Part shown: in pieces, positions 47,201 through 59,039 of the stretch
Layout: every line of letters begins with the position of its first letter
Numbering within the stretch: position 1 is the first letter of the stretch
Source: Ianthella basta
Lineage: Eukaryota > Porifera > Demospongiae > Verongiida > Ianthellidae
Length of the DNA: 64,000 nucleotides
NCBI GenBank assembly: GCA_964019415.1
Contig: OZ025881.1
Span: 2,515,280 to 2,579,279 of the forward strand
Direction of reading: 5' to 3'
Position numbers and translations under genes: made by a program
Notes under the pieces: model-generated
The model's database searches: none
What the model was told of the DNA's origin: nothing
Seen by the model: the letters and a program-made list of their open reading frames with translations, nothing else

Positions 47201-48298
47201 ACCCACATAGCTACGTGATCCAATGGAGTCCTGGTTCAGATGACTGAGCATGCAGGTGTGGCTTCACGCACAAGCATCAATGCATGAAATGACAGTAAAC
47301 AGGATGTAAATATTCATGGGAATTCCAGCCACACAAGGTCAGTTCATATACTGAAAGTATTGAAATATGCATAATTAAATAGCCAGAGTAGTCATGTGAA
47401 CTAGTACAAGCTACACGACCTGTCCATAGCATGCATGTACCCAATGCCAGGTGTGTGTTGAGGCCAGGTCAAGATCAATGCTTGGAAAGAATGGAGTGCC
47501 CGGTCTAAGCTTGGACCTACGTTATATGAAAATCACTACCTACATAGGTAATGACGCCATTCACCAACAGCTGCATGGACACATTTGTAGCTAGCTAATT
47601 ATTCCCGTGCTTGCATGTAGCTACAAGGAAATTAGTAATGCAGGGTGAACTCCATGGAAATGTGGCTTATCACGGTGTTGAGTTACTGGTGCTTGTTTCT
47701 ATGCTTTTCCCATTTTAATTCTAAAGGAATTTTTATACACTAGTAAGATAACTCTTGGGGACAACTCCCAATGGGCTGTGACAAGTGCCCGCTGTGCAGA
47801 CTAGGTATGTATATATAACTATGGTAGTGTGTATACATTATATACGTACCACACTGTGTACAAGGTATATAGTGCATATCTACATGATAGTATAACTATA
47901 GATACAGCTATAATGCTATTTTCAGGCAAATGTCAATGTACGCCAAATTATGAGCATGAATGACAGTTCAATTTACAAATTATCGCTAACATGTATGTAT
48001 ATTATAATTATGTAAATCTAAGCTTCATGTGAGGCAAAAGGCACATATACGTATATATAAAACTGTTTGAATGCACTAAGAGACAAATGAGTGTGAATAA
48101 AGGGAAGTATATAGACCACATGTAGAGTATACTAACAGTGGCCAGATACAAAACCAAGAACAACTCTATCGAATCTAATTATTTATGCAGTACACAGTAT
48201 TATATGCAGTAAGCCCCATAGGAGCGATAAACTACAAAGAAAACCATGCACTCACTTTGCAATTCAGTGCTCTCTTACAGTTGCATACAATACATAAA
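47201..48298. repeat. Intergenic region, 3' flank of copy 7
   Basis: The part 47755-48298 aligns with 53865-54260 (GGGACAACTCCCAA, GCAAAAGGCACA, GAATGCACTAAGAGACAAATG), the flank after copy 8. No gene is seen. Confidence 0.6.
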
Positions 48299-51200
48299 CT
48301 AGCTGTCATTGTCTTCATCTTGTTCTTGATTAATCACCCGACAATGTTGTGGATGAACACTAACCACAGATTCTGAAACATTAAAGCCTTCTATGTTAGC
48401 TGACCTATCCAGTGATGAATATGAGACTGAATCAAGCAGCCCATCTCTCTTCCAACGACCATTGGCATCATTATCACCATCATTGCTGTTAGCTTGTCTG
48501 ACAGAGTTGTTCAGTCTCCTGTCGGCAAAGGTCCTCACAGCATCAGTAGCGACATTAAGAAGAGGCCGCCGTTCGCCAGCATCCTGCCCCCCACAGCAAG
48601 GTCTGCCATATATCCAGTTAGCTATACGGTATACAACAACACAGAAGAAGTACAGGTGTGGAAGTATGAGGAAGATAGCCATTGCTGCTGTGATAGCATT
48701 AGTATCTGAACCTTGTCCATTGCTGGACCAGAAAACTAAGCCCAAGGTGCTCAGCAAAGCAATATCCGCAAAGAAAAAACTGTCCAAAATGTTGTATTTT
48801 GTTTTCCTGTTGGGTTGCAGGATTGAGTGGAGAAGCAGAAATATAATACTGACTGAGATCTGGATTGCAAAACTAGTCCTGCAGTCTGGAGTAAATGCAT
48901 TATTAGCATGGAGAATCAAGCGATAAACCAGCCACATCCCTGCAAAGTAGCGATGATTGTCTTTGAAGTGGCCTTGGAAGAGATCAAGAAAGTGATGCAC
49001 AACTCTCTTCTGATACCACCCTTCCACCTTGTCTCCAAACCTTATATGGCACTTCCTCAGCAATCGTGGCAACCATGGGTAGCTCATGAGAAAGAGGGGT
49101 GGCAAGAAACCAAGAAACACGACTACAATAATAGCTCCTGTGCCATACAAGCAATGAGGAAATCCAAAGTATGCAAAATCTCCATTGTACAAAGAACGCC
49201 ATGATCCCCCTTCTACGTCATTTGCAACTTTGGTTCCATGAGGTACACTCAGTTGGACAGGTGTAAGTAAAAAGAAAGAAACTGATACTAGATCACCGTA
49301 TGTAAGGATTAGACAGGCTGCAATGCCATGTACCAAGGATGTTCTTTCACGGAACCAATTGAAGAGCTTCTTGAGCTTCGAACAGACTTTGCAGCAACAA
49401 CAGCAGCACCAATGTCGCTGCATGTCACATTGTCGCATGCATAGCCGATTGAAGAGGTTGCTGAAGCAGCAACATTCTCTAGCTTGGCAATATGCAATGA
49501 CCCATACTAAAGCGATCAAAACAAAGGGGTACAGTGCAAATGCATAGTCAAGAGACAGTGCATCCAGAGTGTTGTTAAAAGAAGGCATGCAAAACTTTAT
49601 TGTCCGAGGTAAGAGCCAGCGAAACCTGAGACTCCAAAAGGCATAAAATCTTTCAATCCATTCTATGACTGCATGTGATTGTCCAGATGTGCAGTCTTGC
49701 AAGTTCAAGTCCAGTACTACCTGACTGAAGAAGACAAAGGAGCATAGAGTGGCTCGAGTTACATCAAAATCAAACACAATAATAACAAAGACGACAACAG
49801 TTGTGAGGAAAATCTGGATAGCAATCCAGCTTGCCCAGGCAGCTGGAGCCGAAATAGCTTGCTTCTCTTCTAGTGTGCAGCATTCTGACGTGTGGGAGGT
49901 GATCAGGACCCCATAGTCGCATGTCCCACACAGGATCCCATGTGACTTGCCACGGCAGATTCCTGAAGTAGGGTTGGTCTGGTTCAAAGGCATGAGATTG
50001 TTCACAGAGTTGGTATGATTACAATATAATGGGCATGGAGCTGTAACTGAAATATCTGCAGAATGGGATTTACTTGGAACTTTCCCATACCAGACTGAAG
50101 CCTGGCGGTATATGGCTATGCCGCCGTTGTGTTCATAGCAAACTATTCCCTCGAGGTAGCCATTTGCTTCACTGTTATGAGCACAGGCACACTGACCAGA
50201 TACACCTTTGTTAGGGAAAGTGATGTAAGATCCAGGAAGGCATTCAGACAAAGTGACATTGAATGAAAACAGCAGAGTAGGTTCAGAGATAGTTTGCATC
50301 TGCACAGTAGTGCTAACATTGCCGTGTCTTTGTTCTACCTTGTGGCTAGCATCAAACTGAAGATACCCTGTGGTGTACACGCTATTGGGGTCAACAACAG
50401 CTGCAGGAAGGCTATTGTTGGAAACATTTGTGGTTGTGAAGAACGGTACCTGGGAAAGTACTCCCAGTTCGTCCAGTGGCCTTATCTTGGTTGTCAAATT
50501 GAATAACTGTCCGGGATAGACAGAAATGTGCAAGTCATCATATGACACGTTTACCTTGAATTTGATTTCAGCTGCACCTGTTACGATGGAGTTGTTGGTG
50601 AAAATGCCCGAATAGTAAAATTGAGGTGTTGTACGAAACACCTTCTTTCTGGCCTCAATTGATGTATCAGTAGATCCATTAGAGCCACTTCGTATGCATG
50701 GGAAGAGTGAGGAAATGAATATGTCATCACCTGCTTCATGAGCCAAATTTCCTTCAAAATATAACTGACTGTCCCATTCCTCATAACGCCTCCACCATTC
50801 AAAATAACGAATCACACAGTCCCTGGAATCAGCAATTTGGTTCTCTCCAGTTGACTCTGAGTAAATAGCCCCACCTCTACTTTGGGCCCTATTGGCAGTA
50901 AAGACAAGCTCAGTGTCATTCCACAGCATAATCCATCCATTGGCATAAGCAGCTATTGCACCACCATTAGTGGCAACATTGTACAAGAAACCGATTGTAG
51001 CACCTGAGCGTATATTAACACCTGTTCCTACCACAACTATAGCAGAACCATTGTTAGTGTGAAAGTAGCTTACACTGGTAATGTCAAATGGCACTTTGTA
51101 GCTGTACACTGTACCAAGCCCCATCAAATACCATGAGTCGTTGCTATACAGAACTGAATTGTATGCGAAGGTGCCATCCTGAATCTCCACTTTAGCAAAC

Positions 51201-52525
51201 AGCCCAGTCGAAGGCAAATTCCACGGCATGAGATTAACAGCTGAACCAAGACGGGCAATGTTTACTTCAAATACTGGGCTCATCATCACAAACCTGTTGG
51301 TGGATGCTAGCACACCCTGCTCATATCCGGTTACAAAGCTTACTCCCCCACCAAGATATGCTTTGTTCTGTTCAAACAATGTGTTTTCAATATGAATCTC
51401 ATTATAAGCAACTGAATTGGCTTCATAAAGGAGAAAGCCTAGTCGGACACCCCCTCCCCCTCCATTCACCTGGCTGCTGTGAAAGCAAGTATTTTCTGTG
51501 AAATCACAATGGAAGAGGATCAGATTATTGTGCTGTGCTTGGTCATTGAACTCACCCAGCAGACCGCCACCAAAGACAGCTCTGTTTCCAACAAAGTGGC
51601 AGTCAGACAGACTTACATTGTTATCTGATGAGTTCCCACTGAAGTATATTGCCATTCCCCCTCCTCTGCCAAATGACTGATGGATGGAGTGATCCGGAGT
51701 GATAAACTGTTCACTATACCTCATGCCAAGGCGGGCTGTGTTATTGGTGAAGTAACAGTTATTGATCAAGTACTCTGCACCTGAGAGTTCTTTGCCACAT
51801 TCATCGTCATCATAGTGACCAGGAGGGCAGTAAGGAAACTCAATGTTCACACCACCACCACCGTACAGGGTGTCTGTCATGTTTTTGGGAATACCATTGT
51901 GATGAAACACTGATGATGTGATGCTCACTCTGCCGCCTGTCTCATACAGCACCAGACCCACACCGATGGTCTCATTGATGTAGACATTCTCAATCACAAC
52001 ATCTCTACACCTCCAAATGTACAGACCAACCTCAAATGGAACAGTGTGCGGCTCGGACACATTGCCAATACTAGTGCTGGGTCTACTCTGTGAGCAGTTG
52101 AACAGAGTCAGGTCTGAGATCATGAGGTTGGTCATATTCACAAATGCAAGACCATGTGCATCTAAACAGTCTACTATCGTCTCCTCTGCACCTGATCCCT
52201 GCACTACTAGTCCATCAAGCCGGCTGAGTGGAGTGTTGTGGATTGTCCCAAGGTCTTGAGTCAAGTCGAAGGTCCCAATTCCTATAAGGAACTGTGTCGA
52301 ATTGGTGATGGTGCAGTTGGTGAAGGCATAGCTAAGCGTTTTGCAGCTAGTACTTCCTTGCAAACAAGCGGGGCCGTCTGTACCGTTAGTAGCTACACGG
52401 ATAACCTTTGCGCAGTCGGTAGGCTCGGAAGCTGTGTGTGGCACCCAAGTGAGGGTGGCAAAGATAAGGAGGAGGGAGATGATAGGCGGCACCGGGCGGT
52501 CACCCTTGGAAGGTATGATCCGCAT
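48299..52525 (-). CDS. Pmp-like beta-helix multi-TM receptor, copy 7 (intact, 1408 aa)
   Basis: Starts MRIIPSKGDRPVPPIISLLL; a second Met is not available before the signal core, so the start at 52525 is kept. Beta-helix, glycine tract (NGGGGGVRLG), CLPGSYI, QCACAHN, GILCGTCDYG, ECC and the membrane domain are all present. An unusual cytoplasmic loop reads RHWCCCCCCKVCSKLKKLFN, a six-Cys run encoded by a CAG/CAA-type trinucleotide repeat at about 49386-49410; clustered Cys could be lipid-modified (inference). The tail has GERRPLL and ends in an acidic EQDEDNDS. It is close to copy 9 and to most of copy 8. Confidence 0.9.
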   Translation of the reverse strand: MRIIPSKGDRPVPPIISLLLIFATLTWVPHTASEPTDCAKVIRVATNGTDGPACLQGSTSCKTLSYAFTNCTITNSTQFLIGIGTFDLTQDLGTIHNTPLSRLDGLVVQGSGAEETIVDCLDAHGLAFVNMTNLMISDLTLFNCSQSRPSTSIGNVSEPHTVPFEVGLYIWRCRDVVIENVYINETIGVGLVLYETGGRVSITSSVFHHNGIPKNMTDTLYGGGGVNIEFPYCPPGHYDDDECGKELSGAEYLINNCYFTNNTARLGMRYSEQFITPDHSIHQSFGRGGGMAIYFSGNSSDNNVSLSDCHFVGNRAVFGGGLLGEFNDQAQHNNLILFHCDFTENTCFHSSQVNGGGGGVRLGFLLYEANSVAYNEIHIENTLFEQNKAYLGGGVSFVTGYEQGVLASTNRFVMMSPVFEVNIARLGSAVNLMPWNLPSTGLFAKVEIQDGTFAYNSVLYSNDSWYLMGLGTVYSYKVPFDITSVSYFHTNNGSAIVVVGTGVNIRSGATIGFLYNVATNGGAIAAYANGWIMLWNDTELVFTANRAQSRGGAIYSESTGENQIADSRDCVIRYFEWWRRYEEWDSQLYFEGNLAHEAGDDIFISSLFPCIRSGSNGSTDTSIEARKKVFRTTPQFYYSGIFTNNSIVTGAAEIKFKVNVSYDDLHISVYPGQLFNLTTKIRPLDELGVLSQVPFFTTTNVSNNSLPAAVVDPNSVYTTGYLQFDASHKVEQRHGNVSTTVQMQTISEPTLLFSFNVTLSECLPGSYITFPNKGVSGQCACAHNSEANGYLEGIVCYEHNGGIAIYRQASVWYGKVPSKSHSADISVTAPCPLYCNHTNSVNNLMPLNQTNPTSGICRGKSHGILCGTCDYGVLITSHTSECCTLEEKQAISAPAAWASWIAIQIFLTTVVVFVIIVFDFDVTRATLCSFVFFSQVVLDLNLQDCTSGQSHAVIEWIERFYAFWSLRFRWLLPRTIKFCMPSFNNTLDALSLDYAFALYPFVLIALVWVIAYCQARECCCFSNLFNRLCMRQCDMQRHWCCCCCCKVCSKLKKLFNWFRERTSLVHGIAACLILTYGDLVSVSFFLLTPVQLSVPHGTKVANDVEGGSWRSLYNGDFAYFGFPHCLYGTGAIIVVVFLGFLPPLFLMSYPWLPRLLRKCHIRFGDKVEGWYQKRVVHHFLDLFQGHFKDNHRYFAGMWLVYRLILHANNAFTPDCRTSFAIQISVSIIFLLLHSILQPNRKTKYNILDSFFFADIALLSTLGLVFWSSNGQGSDTNAITAAMAIFLILPHLYFFCVVVYRIANWIYGRPCCGGQDAGERRPLLNVATDAVRTFADRRLNNSVRQANSNDGDNDANGRWKRDGLLDSVSYSSLDRSANIEGFNVSESVVSVHPQHCRVINQEQDEDNDS

Positions 52526-54230
52526 TGTAGGCCGTACGTTGAACTGAGCTAAAGGATGGGATCTTCGCGATGCTCGGTAACGGCAATGCCGTGTCAGCTG
52601 CAGTGATAGAGAAAATTTGGCTCAACGTACAATTCACTGGGACTACGTTAAGCTCGAAGTTCTTGCAAATGTGGCAAGAACGTACCAGATTACAAGTGAT
52701 GACCTTCTTCTTTGTCTACACTCCTGTCCCCTTATAGTACCACGCGGGCAGGTCTTCACAAGTATATTCATTGGAGTCTAGCCATTCAAGGTCATTCACT
52801 TTGTATACTGAAAGTAAAGTATACAAGTATGTCAACTAGGTGGCTACATTATGAACTATTACTAGCTTAGTCTATCAGGCTATCCCACTCTGCCATGGGG
52901 GCAAGCTCCTGGGGGCATAGAGGGTCTAGCGTGCACTAGACTAGTACTAGCTGCACCAGCTGCATGTACGGCATGCGTCTATATATCAATGCTTGGAAAA
53001 ATGTGAGAGACAGACTTAATTATACTGGGACATACGTATTCGTTGTATGACAATCACTACCTACAAAGGTAATGACACCATTCCCCATCATGCATCCAAC
53101 TTTAAACGTTATTCTATGCAATCATATGTACCATTATAACAAGCACACTATAAGAAAGAAAGGTATACAATGAGCAGCTGCAGAATTGTGTCTGACATAG
53201 CTATAGTACAGTACAATATATAGTTAGCTGGAATGTTGTAGCGATGCTGATAGCTATATACGTAGCTCATGAATGAGAGGTGAAAAGGTCTACCGACAGT
53301 AATAGGCCAGATTATGTATACCCATCGGACTTTGGACAGTAGTCCACTCCACTGGACTCTTGTGATTACATGCACGATTCTTCCACAAGTCTACTTCTCA
53401 GTGTCCCTGTCCCTGATCCTGTAAGGTATGTATGTAGTATATAGCATCAGTTGATCAATGTTCAATATAAGTGCTTGCATTATAATTGCATGTAGCTATT
53501 GAGTCTTGTATCAACTACTATGCCACTGCATGCAATTGCAATAGACATGCAGGTTGGGTCAGAGTGATAGATGATCAACCATACTGTGCATATTTTTAAA
53601 CCAGCCTGCCATACATATTGGCCAATTACGCATATTCAATAGCAGTGTCTCAGCGTGGCAAAGGTGCTCTAATGAACAGCACCCAATGACTGCTATGTTG
53701 TCTATGCAAGCCAGGCCTGCATGTACAATGGCCCATACTGCAACGCGTATACTGACTACTTGCTCCATACATAATTATAGGAATAAGCTGCAGCTACGTA
53801 TATACATGCATATATAGAATATATGTGAGCAAAATTCATGGACTCATAAATTTGCCATAGCTATCAGTTAATTTGTGGGACAACTCCCAACGGGCTCTGA
53901 CAAGTGCATGCTACGTATACAGACTATGCAGATATGTATGTACAATTATATGCTAGTGTGTATTTTATTTATTATGTACTTCATTGCGTATATAGAAGGC
54001 AGCTGTAGTGCATATCTACATGCTAGTATAAGATATACAGCTATAATGCTACTTTAGACAAATGCCAATGTATGCCAAATTGTGAGCTGACATTTTAACT
54101 TACAAATTAATGCTAACATGTTCGTAAATCTGCATGTGAGGCAAAAGGCACACATACAAAACTGTTTGAATGCACTAAGAGACAAATGAGTATGAATAAT
54201 GAGAAGTCTATAGACCACATGTAGAGTCTA
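52526..54230. other. Intergenic region between copies 7 and 8
   Basis: The first 200 bases are the 5' flank of copy 7 (similar to that of copy 6). About 53865-54230 is the 3' flank of copy 8, shared with 47755-48298. A word group around 53040-53090 (AATCACTACCTACA.AGGTAATGAC) is shared with 47540-47565. The rest shows no gene. Confidence 0.55.
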
Positions 54231-57200
54231 CTAACAGTGGCCAAGTACAAAACCAAGAACAACTGTAGCACGTCTAATAATGTGCTGTATACTGTTTGTA
54301 TATACTGTGAACCCAAAGGAGTGATCACACTGATACATACAAACCACTGCTTCTGAAACCCTAATGCCTTGTATGTTGGCTTCATCACCATCACCAATGT
54401 TAGCCTGTATGACAGAGCTGCTCATTCTCCTGCTTGCAATTGACCTCACAGCATCAGTGGCAACATTAAGAAGAGGCTGCCATTCACTTGCACCCTGACT
54501 CCTACAGCAAGGTTTGCCATATATCCAGTTAGCTATACGTACGATATACAACAACACAGAAGAAGTACAGGTGTGGAAGTATGAGGAAGATAGCCATTGC
54601 TGCTGTGATAGCATTAGTATCTGAGCCTTGTCCATGCTGGACCAGAACACTAGGCCCAGGGTACTCAGTAAAATGATATTAGCAAGGAAAAGAATGTTGA
54701 ATTTTGTTTCCCTGTTGGGTTGCAGGATTGAGTGGAGAAGTAGAAACACAATACTGAATGAGATCTGGATTGCAAAACTAGTCCTGCAGTCTGGTGTAAA
54801 TGCATCATTGGCCTGGAGAATCAGTCGGTAAACCAGCCACATCTTTGCAAAGTAGCGATGATTGTCCTTGAAGTGGCCTTGGAAGAGATCAAGAAAGTAA
54901 TATACAACTCTTTTCTGATACCACCCTTCCACCTTGTCTCCCAACATTTTACTGCACTTTTTTCTCAGCAATTGCGGCAACCGTGGGTAGCTCATGAGAA
55001 ATAGGGGTGGCAAGAATCCGAGCAACACCACTACAACTATAGCTCCTATGCCATATAAGAAATGAGGATATCCAAAGTATGCAAGATCACCATGGTACAA
55101 GGAACGCCATGATCCCCCTTCAATGTCATTTGCATCATTAGTTTCATGCTGCACCTGCAGTTGAACAGGTGTAAGTAAAAAGAAAGAAACTGTTACTAGA
55201 TCACCATATGTAAGGATTAGACAGGTTGCAATGCCATGTACCAAGGATGTTCTTTCACAGAACCAATTGAAGAGTTACATAATCTCCATTGTACAGTGAA
55301 CGCTGCAGTCCCCCTTCAACATCAGATGGATCAGTACCATGAGGCACACCTAGTTGGACAGGTGTATATAAGAAGGAAGAAAGAAATTGAGACTACATCA
55401 CCATATGTAAGGATTAGCCAGGTCGCGATGCCATGTCAAAAGAAGCTTCTCTGAATTATCTGCTGAAGGAATCTGTGAAAGAGTTGCTGGGAAACCCAAG
55501 AGCGCATTTTCTGGCAACAATTGAAACTCCCTCTTTTTAATGTTTTGTCGCACTTTTCAATGAGCCATACAATAGCAATTGGAATAAAGGGGAAGAATGC
55601 AAAAATGTAATCAATAGCTAATGTTGGTAAAACATTGTCAAAGGAAGATGCACAGATTCTCCCTGGTACAAGCCAGCGAAACCTGAGACTCCAAAAGGCA
55701 TAAAACTTTCATTCCATCCTATGACTTCACTTGATTGTCCAGATGTGCTGTCTTTCATGTTCAAGTACAGTACTACCTGACTGAAGAAGACAAAGGAGCA
55801 TAGAGTGGCTCGAGTTACATCAAAATCGAATACAAAAATAGCTATGACAACAACAGTTGTGAAGAAAATCTGAATAACAAACCCAGCTTGCCCAGGCAGC
55901 TGAAGCCGAAATAGCTTGCCTCTCTTCTAGTGTGCAGCATTTGAATGTATGGGAAGTGATTATGATTCCATGTTCACATGTCCCACACAGGACCCCATGT
56001 GACTTGCCACGGCAGATTCCTGAAGTAGGGGCAGTCTGGTTCAAAGGTACGAGATTGTTCACAGAGTTGGTACAATGACAGAATGGGCATGGAGCTGCAA
56101 CTGAAATATCTGCAGAATGGGACTTACTTGGAACTTTCCCATACCAGACTGAAGCCTGGCGGTAAATGGATATGCCACCGTTGTGTTCATAGCAAACTAT
56201 TCCCTTCACTGTTATGAGCACAGGCACACTGACCAGATACACCTTTGTTAGGGAAAGTGATGTAAGATCCAGGAGGGCATTCAGACAATGTGACATTGAA
56301 TGAAAACAGCAGAGCAGGTTCAGAGATAGTTTGCATCTGCACAGTAGTGTTAATATTGCCATGTCTTTGTTCTATATACATTGTTGCTAGCATCAAACTG
56401 AAGATACCCTGTGGTGTACAAGCGCTTGGGGTCAACAACAGCTGCAGGAAAGCTATTGTTGGAAACATTTGTAGTTGTGAAGAATGGTATATATACCTCC
56501 CAGTTCGTCCAGTGGCCTATCTTGGTTGTTAAATAACTGTCCAGGATAGACAGAAATGTGCAAGTCATCGTTTGACACATTTACTCTGAATTTGATTTCA
56601 GCTGCACCAGTTACAGTAGAGTTGCTGATCAAATTGCCAGAATAGTGAAATGGAGGTGTTGCACGAAACACCTTCTTTCTGGCATCAATTGATGTATCAG
56701 TAGATCTTTTAGAGCCACTTCGAATGCACGGAAAGAGGGAAGAAGTGAATATGTCATCACCAGCTTCACGAGCAAAATTTCCTTCAAAGTACAACTGACT
56801 GTCCCACTCCTCATAACGCCTCCACCATTCAAAATAACGAAACACACATTCCCTGGATTCGACAATTTGGTGCCCTCCAGTTGATTCAGAGGAAATGCCC
56901 CCACCTCTACTTTGGGCCCTATTTGCAATGAAGTCAAGTGTGTGTGGAAGTCAAGCTCAGTGTCATTCCACAGCATAATCCATCCACTGGCATAAGCAGC
57001 TATTGCACCACCATTAGTGGCAGCATTGTACAAGAAACTAAGTGAAGCACCTGAGCGTACATTAACACCTGTTCCTACCAAAGCTATGCCAGAGCCCTTG
57101 TTAGTGTGAATGTAGGTTTCCCCAGTACCCTGGACAATGTCAAATGGCACTTAAGGGTTATAGCTGTACACTGTACCAAATCTCATTAAAGACCCAAGAT

Positions 57201-58062
57201 CATGGTTGTATTGAACAGAATTGAATGCGAATATGCCCTCTGAATCTCCACTTCAGCAAACAGCCCAGTAGAAAGCAAAATCCATGGCATGAGATTAACA
57301 GCTGAACCTAGACGGGCAAAGTTTGAATAAAATTCTGAGTTCAAAATCGCAAACCTGTTGGTGGGTGTTGACACACCCTGCTCATATCCGATTACAAAGC
57401 TTACTCCCCCACCAAGGTAAGCAATGTTCTGTTCAAACAATTTGTTTTCAATATGAATCTCATTATAAGCAACTGAATTGGCTTCATAAATGAGAAAGCC
57501 TAGTCGGACACCCCCTCCCCCTCCATTCACCTGGCTGCTGTGGACACAAATATTTTCAATGAAATCACAATGGAAGAGTTCCAGATTATTGTACTGTGCT
57601 CGGTCATTAAATTCACCCAGCAGATCACCACCAAAGACAGCTCTGTTTCCAACAAAGTGGCAGTCGGATAGACTTACATTGTTATCTGATGAGTTCCCAC
57701 TGAAGTATATTGCCATTCCTCCTCCTCTGCCAAATGACTGATGGTTGGAGCGCTCCTGAGTGATAAACTGTTCACTATACCTCATGCCAAGGCGGGCTGT
57801 GTTATTGGTGAAGTAACAGTCACTGCATGATCAAGTACTCTGCACCTGAGAGTTCTTTGCCACATTCATCGTCATCATAGTGACCAGGAGGGCAGTAAGG
57901 AAACTCAATGTTCACACCACCACCACCACACAGGGTGTCTGGCATGTTCTCAGGAATACCATTGTGATGAAACACTGATGAGTTGATGCTCACTCTGCCG
58001 CCTGTCTCATACAGCACCAGACCCACACTGATGGTCTCACTGACTGAATATGGGCATAGCAC
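54231..58062 (-). pseudogene. Receptor copy 8: truncated, chimeric pseudogene
   Basis: Many lesions are visible. The first roughly 190 codons and the 5' flank are gone: at about 58045 family sequence joins GAATATGGGCATAGC, a word normally found some 500 bases upstream of the family start codons. At about 55274 the gene jumps from copy 7/9-like sequence into a roughly 415-base tract like copy 6, so part of the membrane region (HGIAT.LILTYGD, SFFLL) is encoded twice. Indels include +4 at 57824-57829, 56373-56378, 55365-55370 and 54537-54542, +6 with an in-frame stop near 57152, +17 near 56945 (a partial repeat of GAAGTCAAG), -17 near 56204, and single-base losses near 57229, 56520, 55710 and 54635. 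The tail still shows a WQPLL motif. Confidence 0.9.
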
Positions 58063-59039
58063 TGGATAGTGGGACGGACACCTAAAAGTCAGGGATGGGG
58101 CACCTGTGGGCTAAGGAAGGAAACTGCGTGTGGTAGTGAAATTAAATGGGAATGAGACAATACAGCAATACAGTAGCATACATTGGTTTGGAAGTGAGAA
58201 TGATGGTAGGTATAATAGACAATAGGCAGTAATGAATTGATTCTCCAGTACGTGATTACTACCTAGGTATACCCTGCCCCCCATTGACACCTAATCTGTA
58301 GGCAGTCGGGCAGGGCCAATGGGGTGGTGGTGGCTTAATTGCGATCTCCTAAGGCACATCACTGAAGAAACGAATGAGGGAAAAACTGCATGATGCTGCA
58401 TGTCATCGACCCCAACATGGTTGCATAGCTCTGGTTGTTCTGACTAATCAGTGATGTCAGGCAATTGTATAAGATTCCAGCTGCAATGCCCATGCCTCCA
58501 GTTGCTGAAGTTACGAGGGGGGTGAATTGTTCTAGCACTAATAGCTACAGTATAGCTTTGTACTGTAAATGTAGGCAGATGTGTATGCTGAGTGTTCATG
58601 CATGCATTAAGAGACATGTGTTCCTCTTGCTCTGGCCAGCTGGCAGGTACTATATATGGATACACTGTGGTGTGACCAGTGTGGTGGGAAAGTGTTCCTT
58701 CATTGAAGAGTCTGTTCATTTCACTTCATTGATGATCTATCTCATGCAGGAGATCACAGAGAAAGAAACAGAAGTCCAACTTGTTGCAGTCTAACTTGAA
58801 AGAACAAATACCTTACATATATTAGGTATATCGGGTATTCCATCTTGGGTTTGAAGTAGTACACAGCTGGTAGCTATATAGCAAGGTGCTCACTGCAACA
58901 TTTATTACTGCACATGCCACAAAATTGCCAATCTACAAACTTGATAGCTTTTTAAAGTAATAGATGCATGGTATTATGAAAATGCAAACAGCCACAAATT
59001 ATAAGGAAAAATCGTGACCTATAGTATGTACAGTACAAT
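58063..59039. repeat. Old 5' flank and intergenic repeat
   Basis: 58045-58270 aligns with 7743-7960, and 58540-58790 is a copy of the 8464-8905 block. The retroelement relic at 58285-58515 is listed separately. Nothing is recognised in 58800-59039. Confidence 0.6.
58285..58515 (-). pseudogene. Retroelement C-terminal domain relic, second copy
   Basis: The reverse strand reads PLVTSATGGMGIAAGILYN, then CLTSLISQNNQSYATMLGS, matching the PLVFSVTGDMGIAARIFYK and CLTSLISQKNSQSY segment at 7960-8463. Both relics lie at the same place relative to a receptor 5' flank, so the insertion predates that duplication. Confidence 0.6.
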
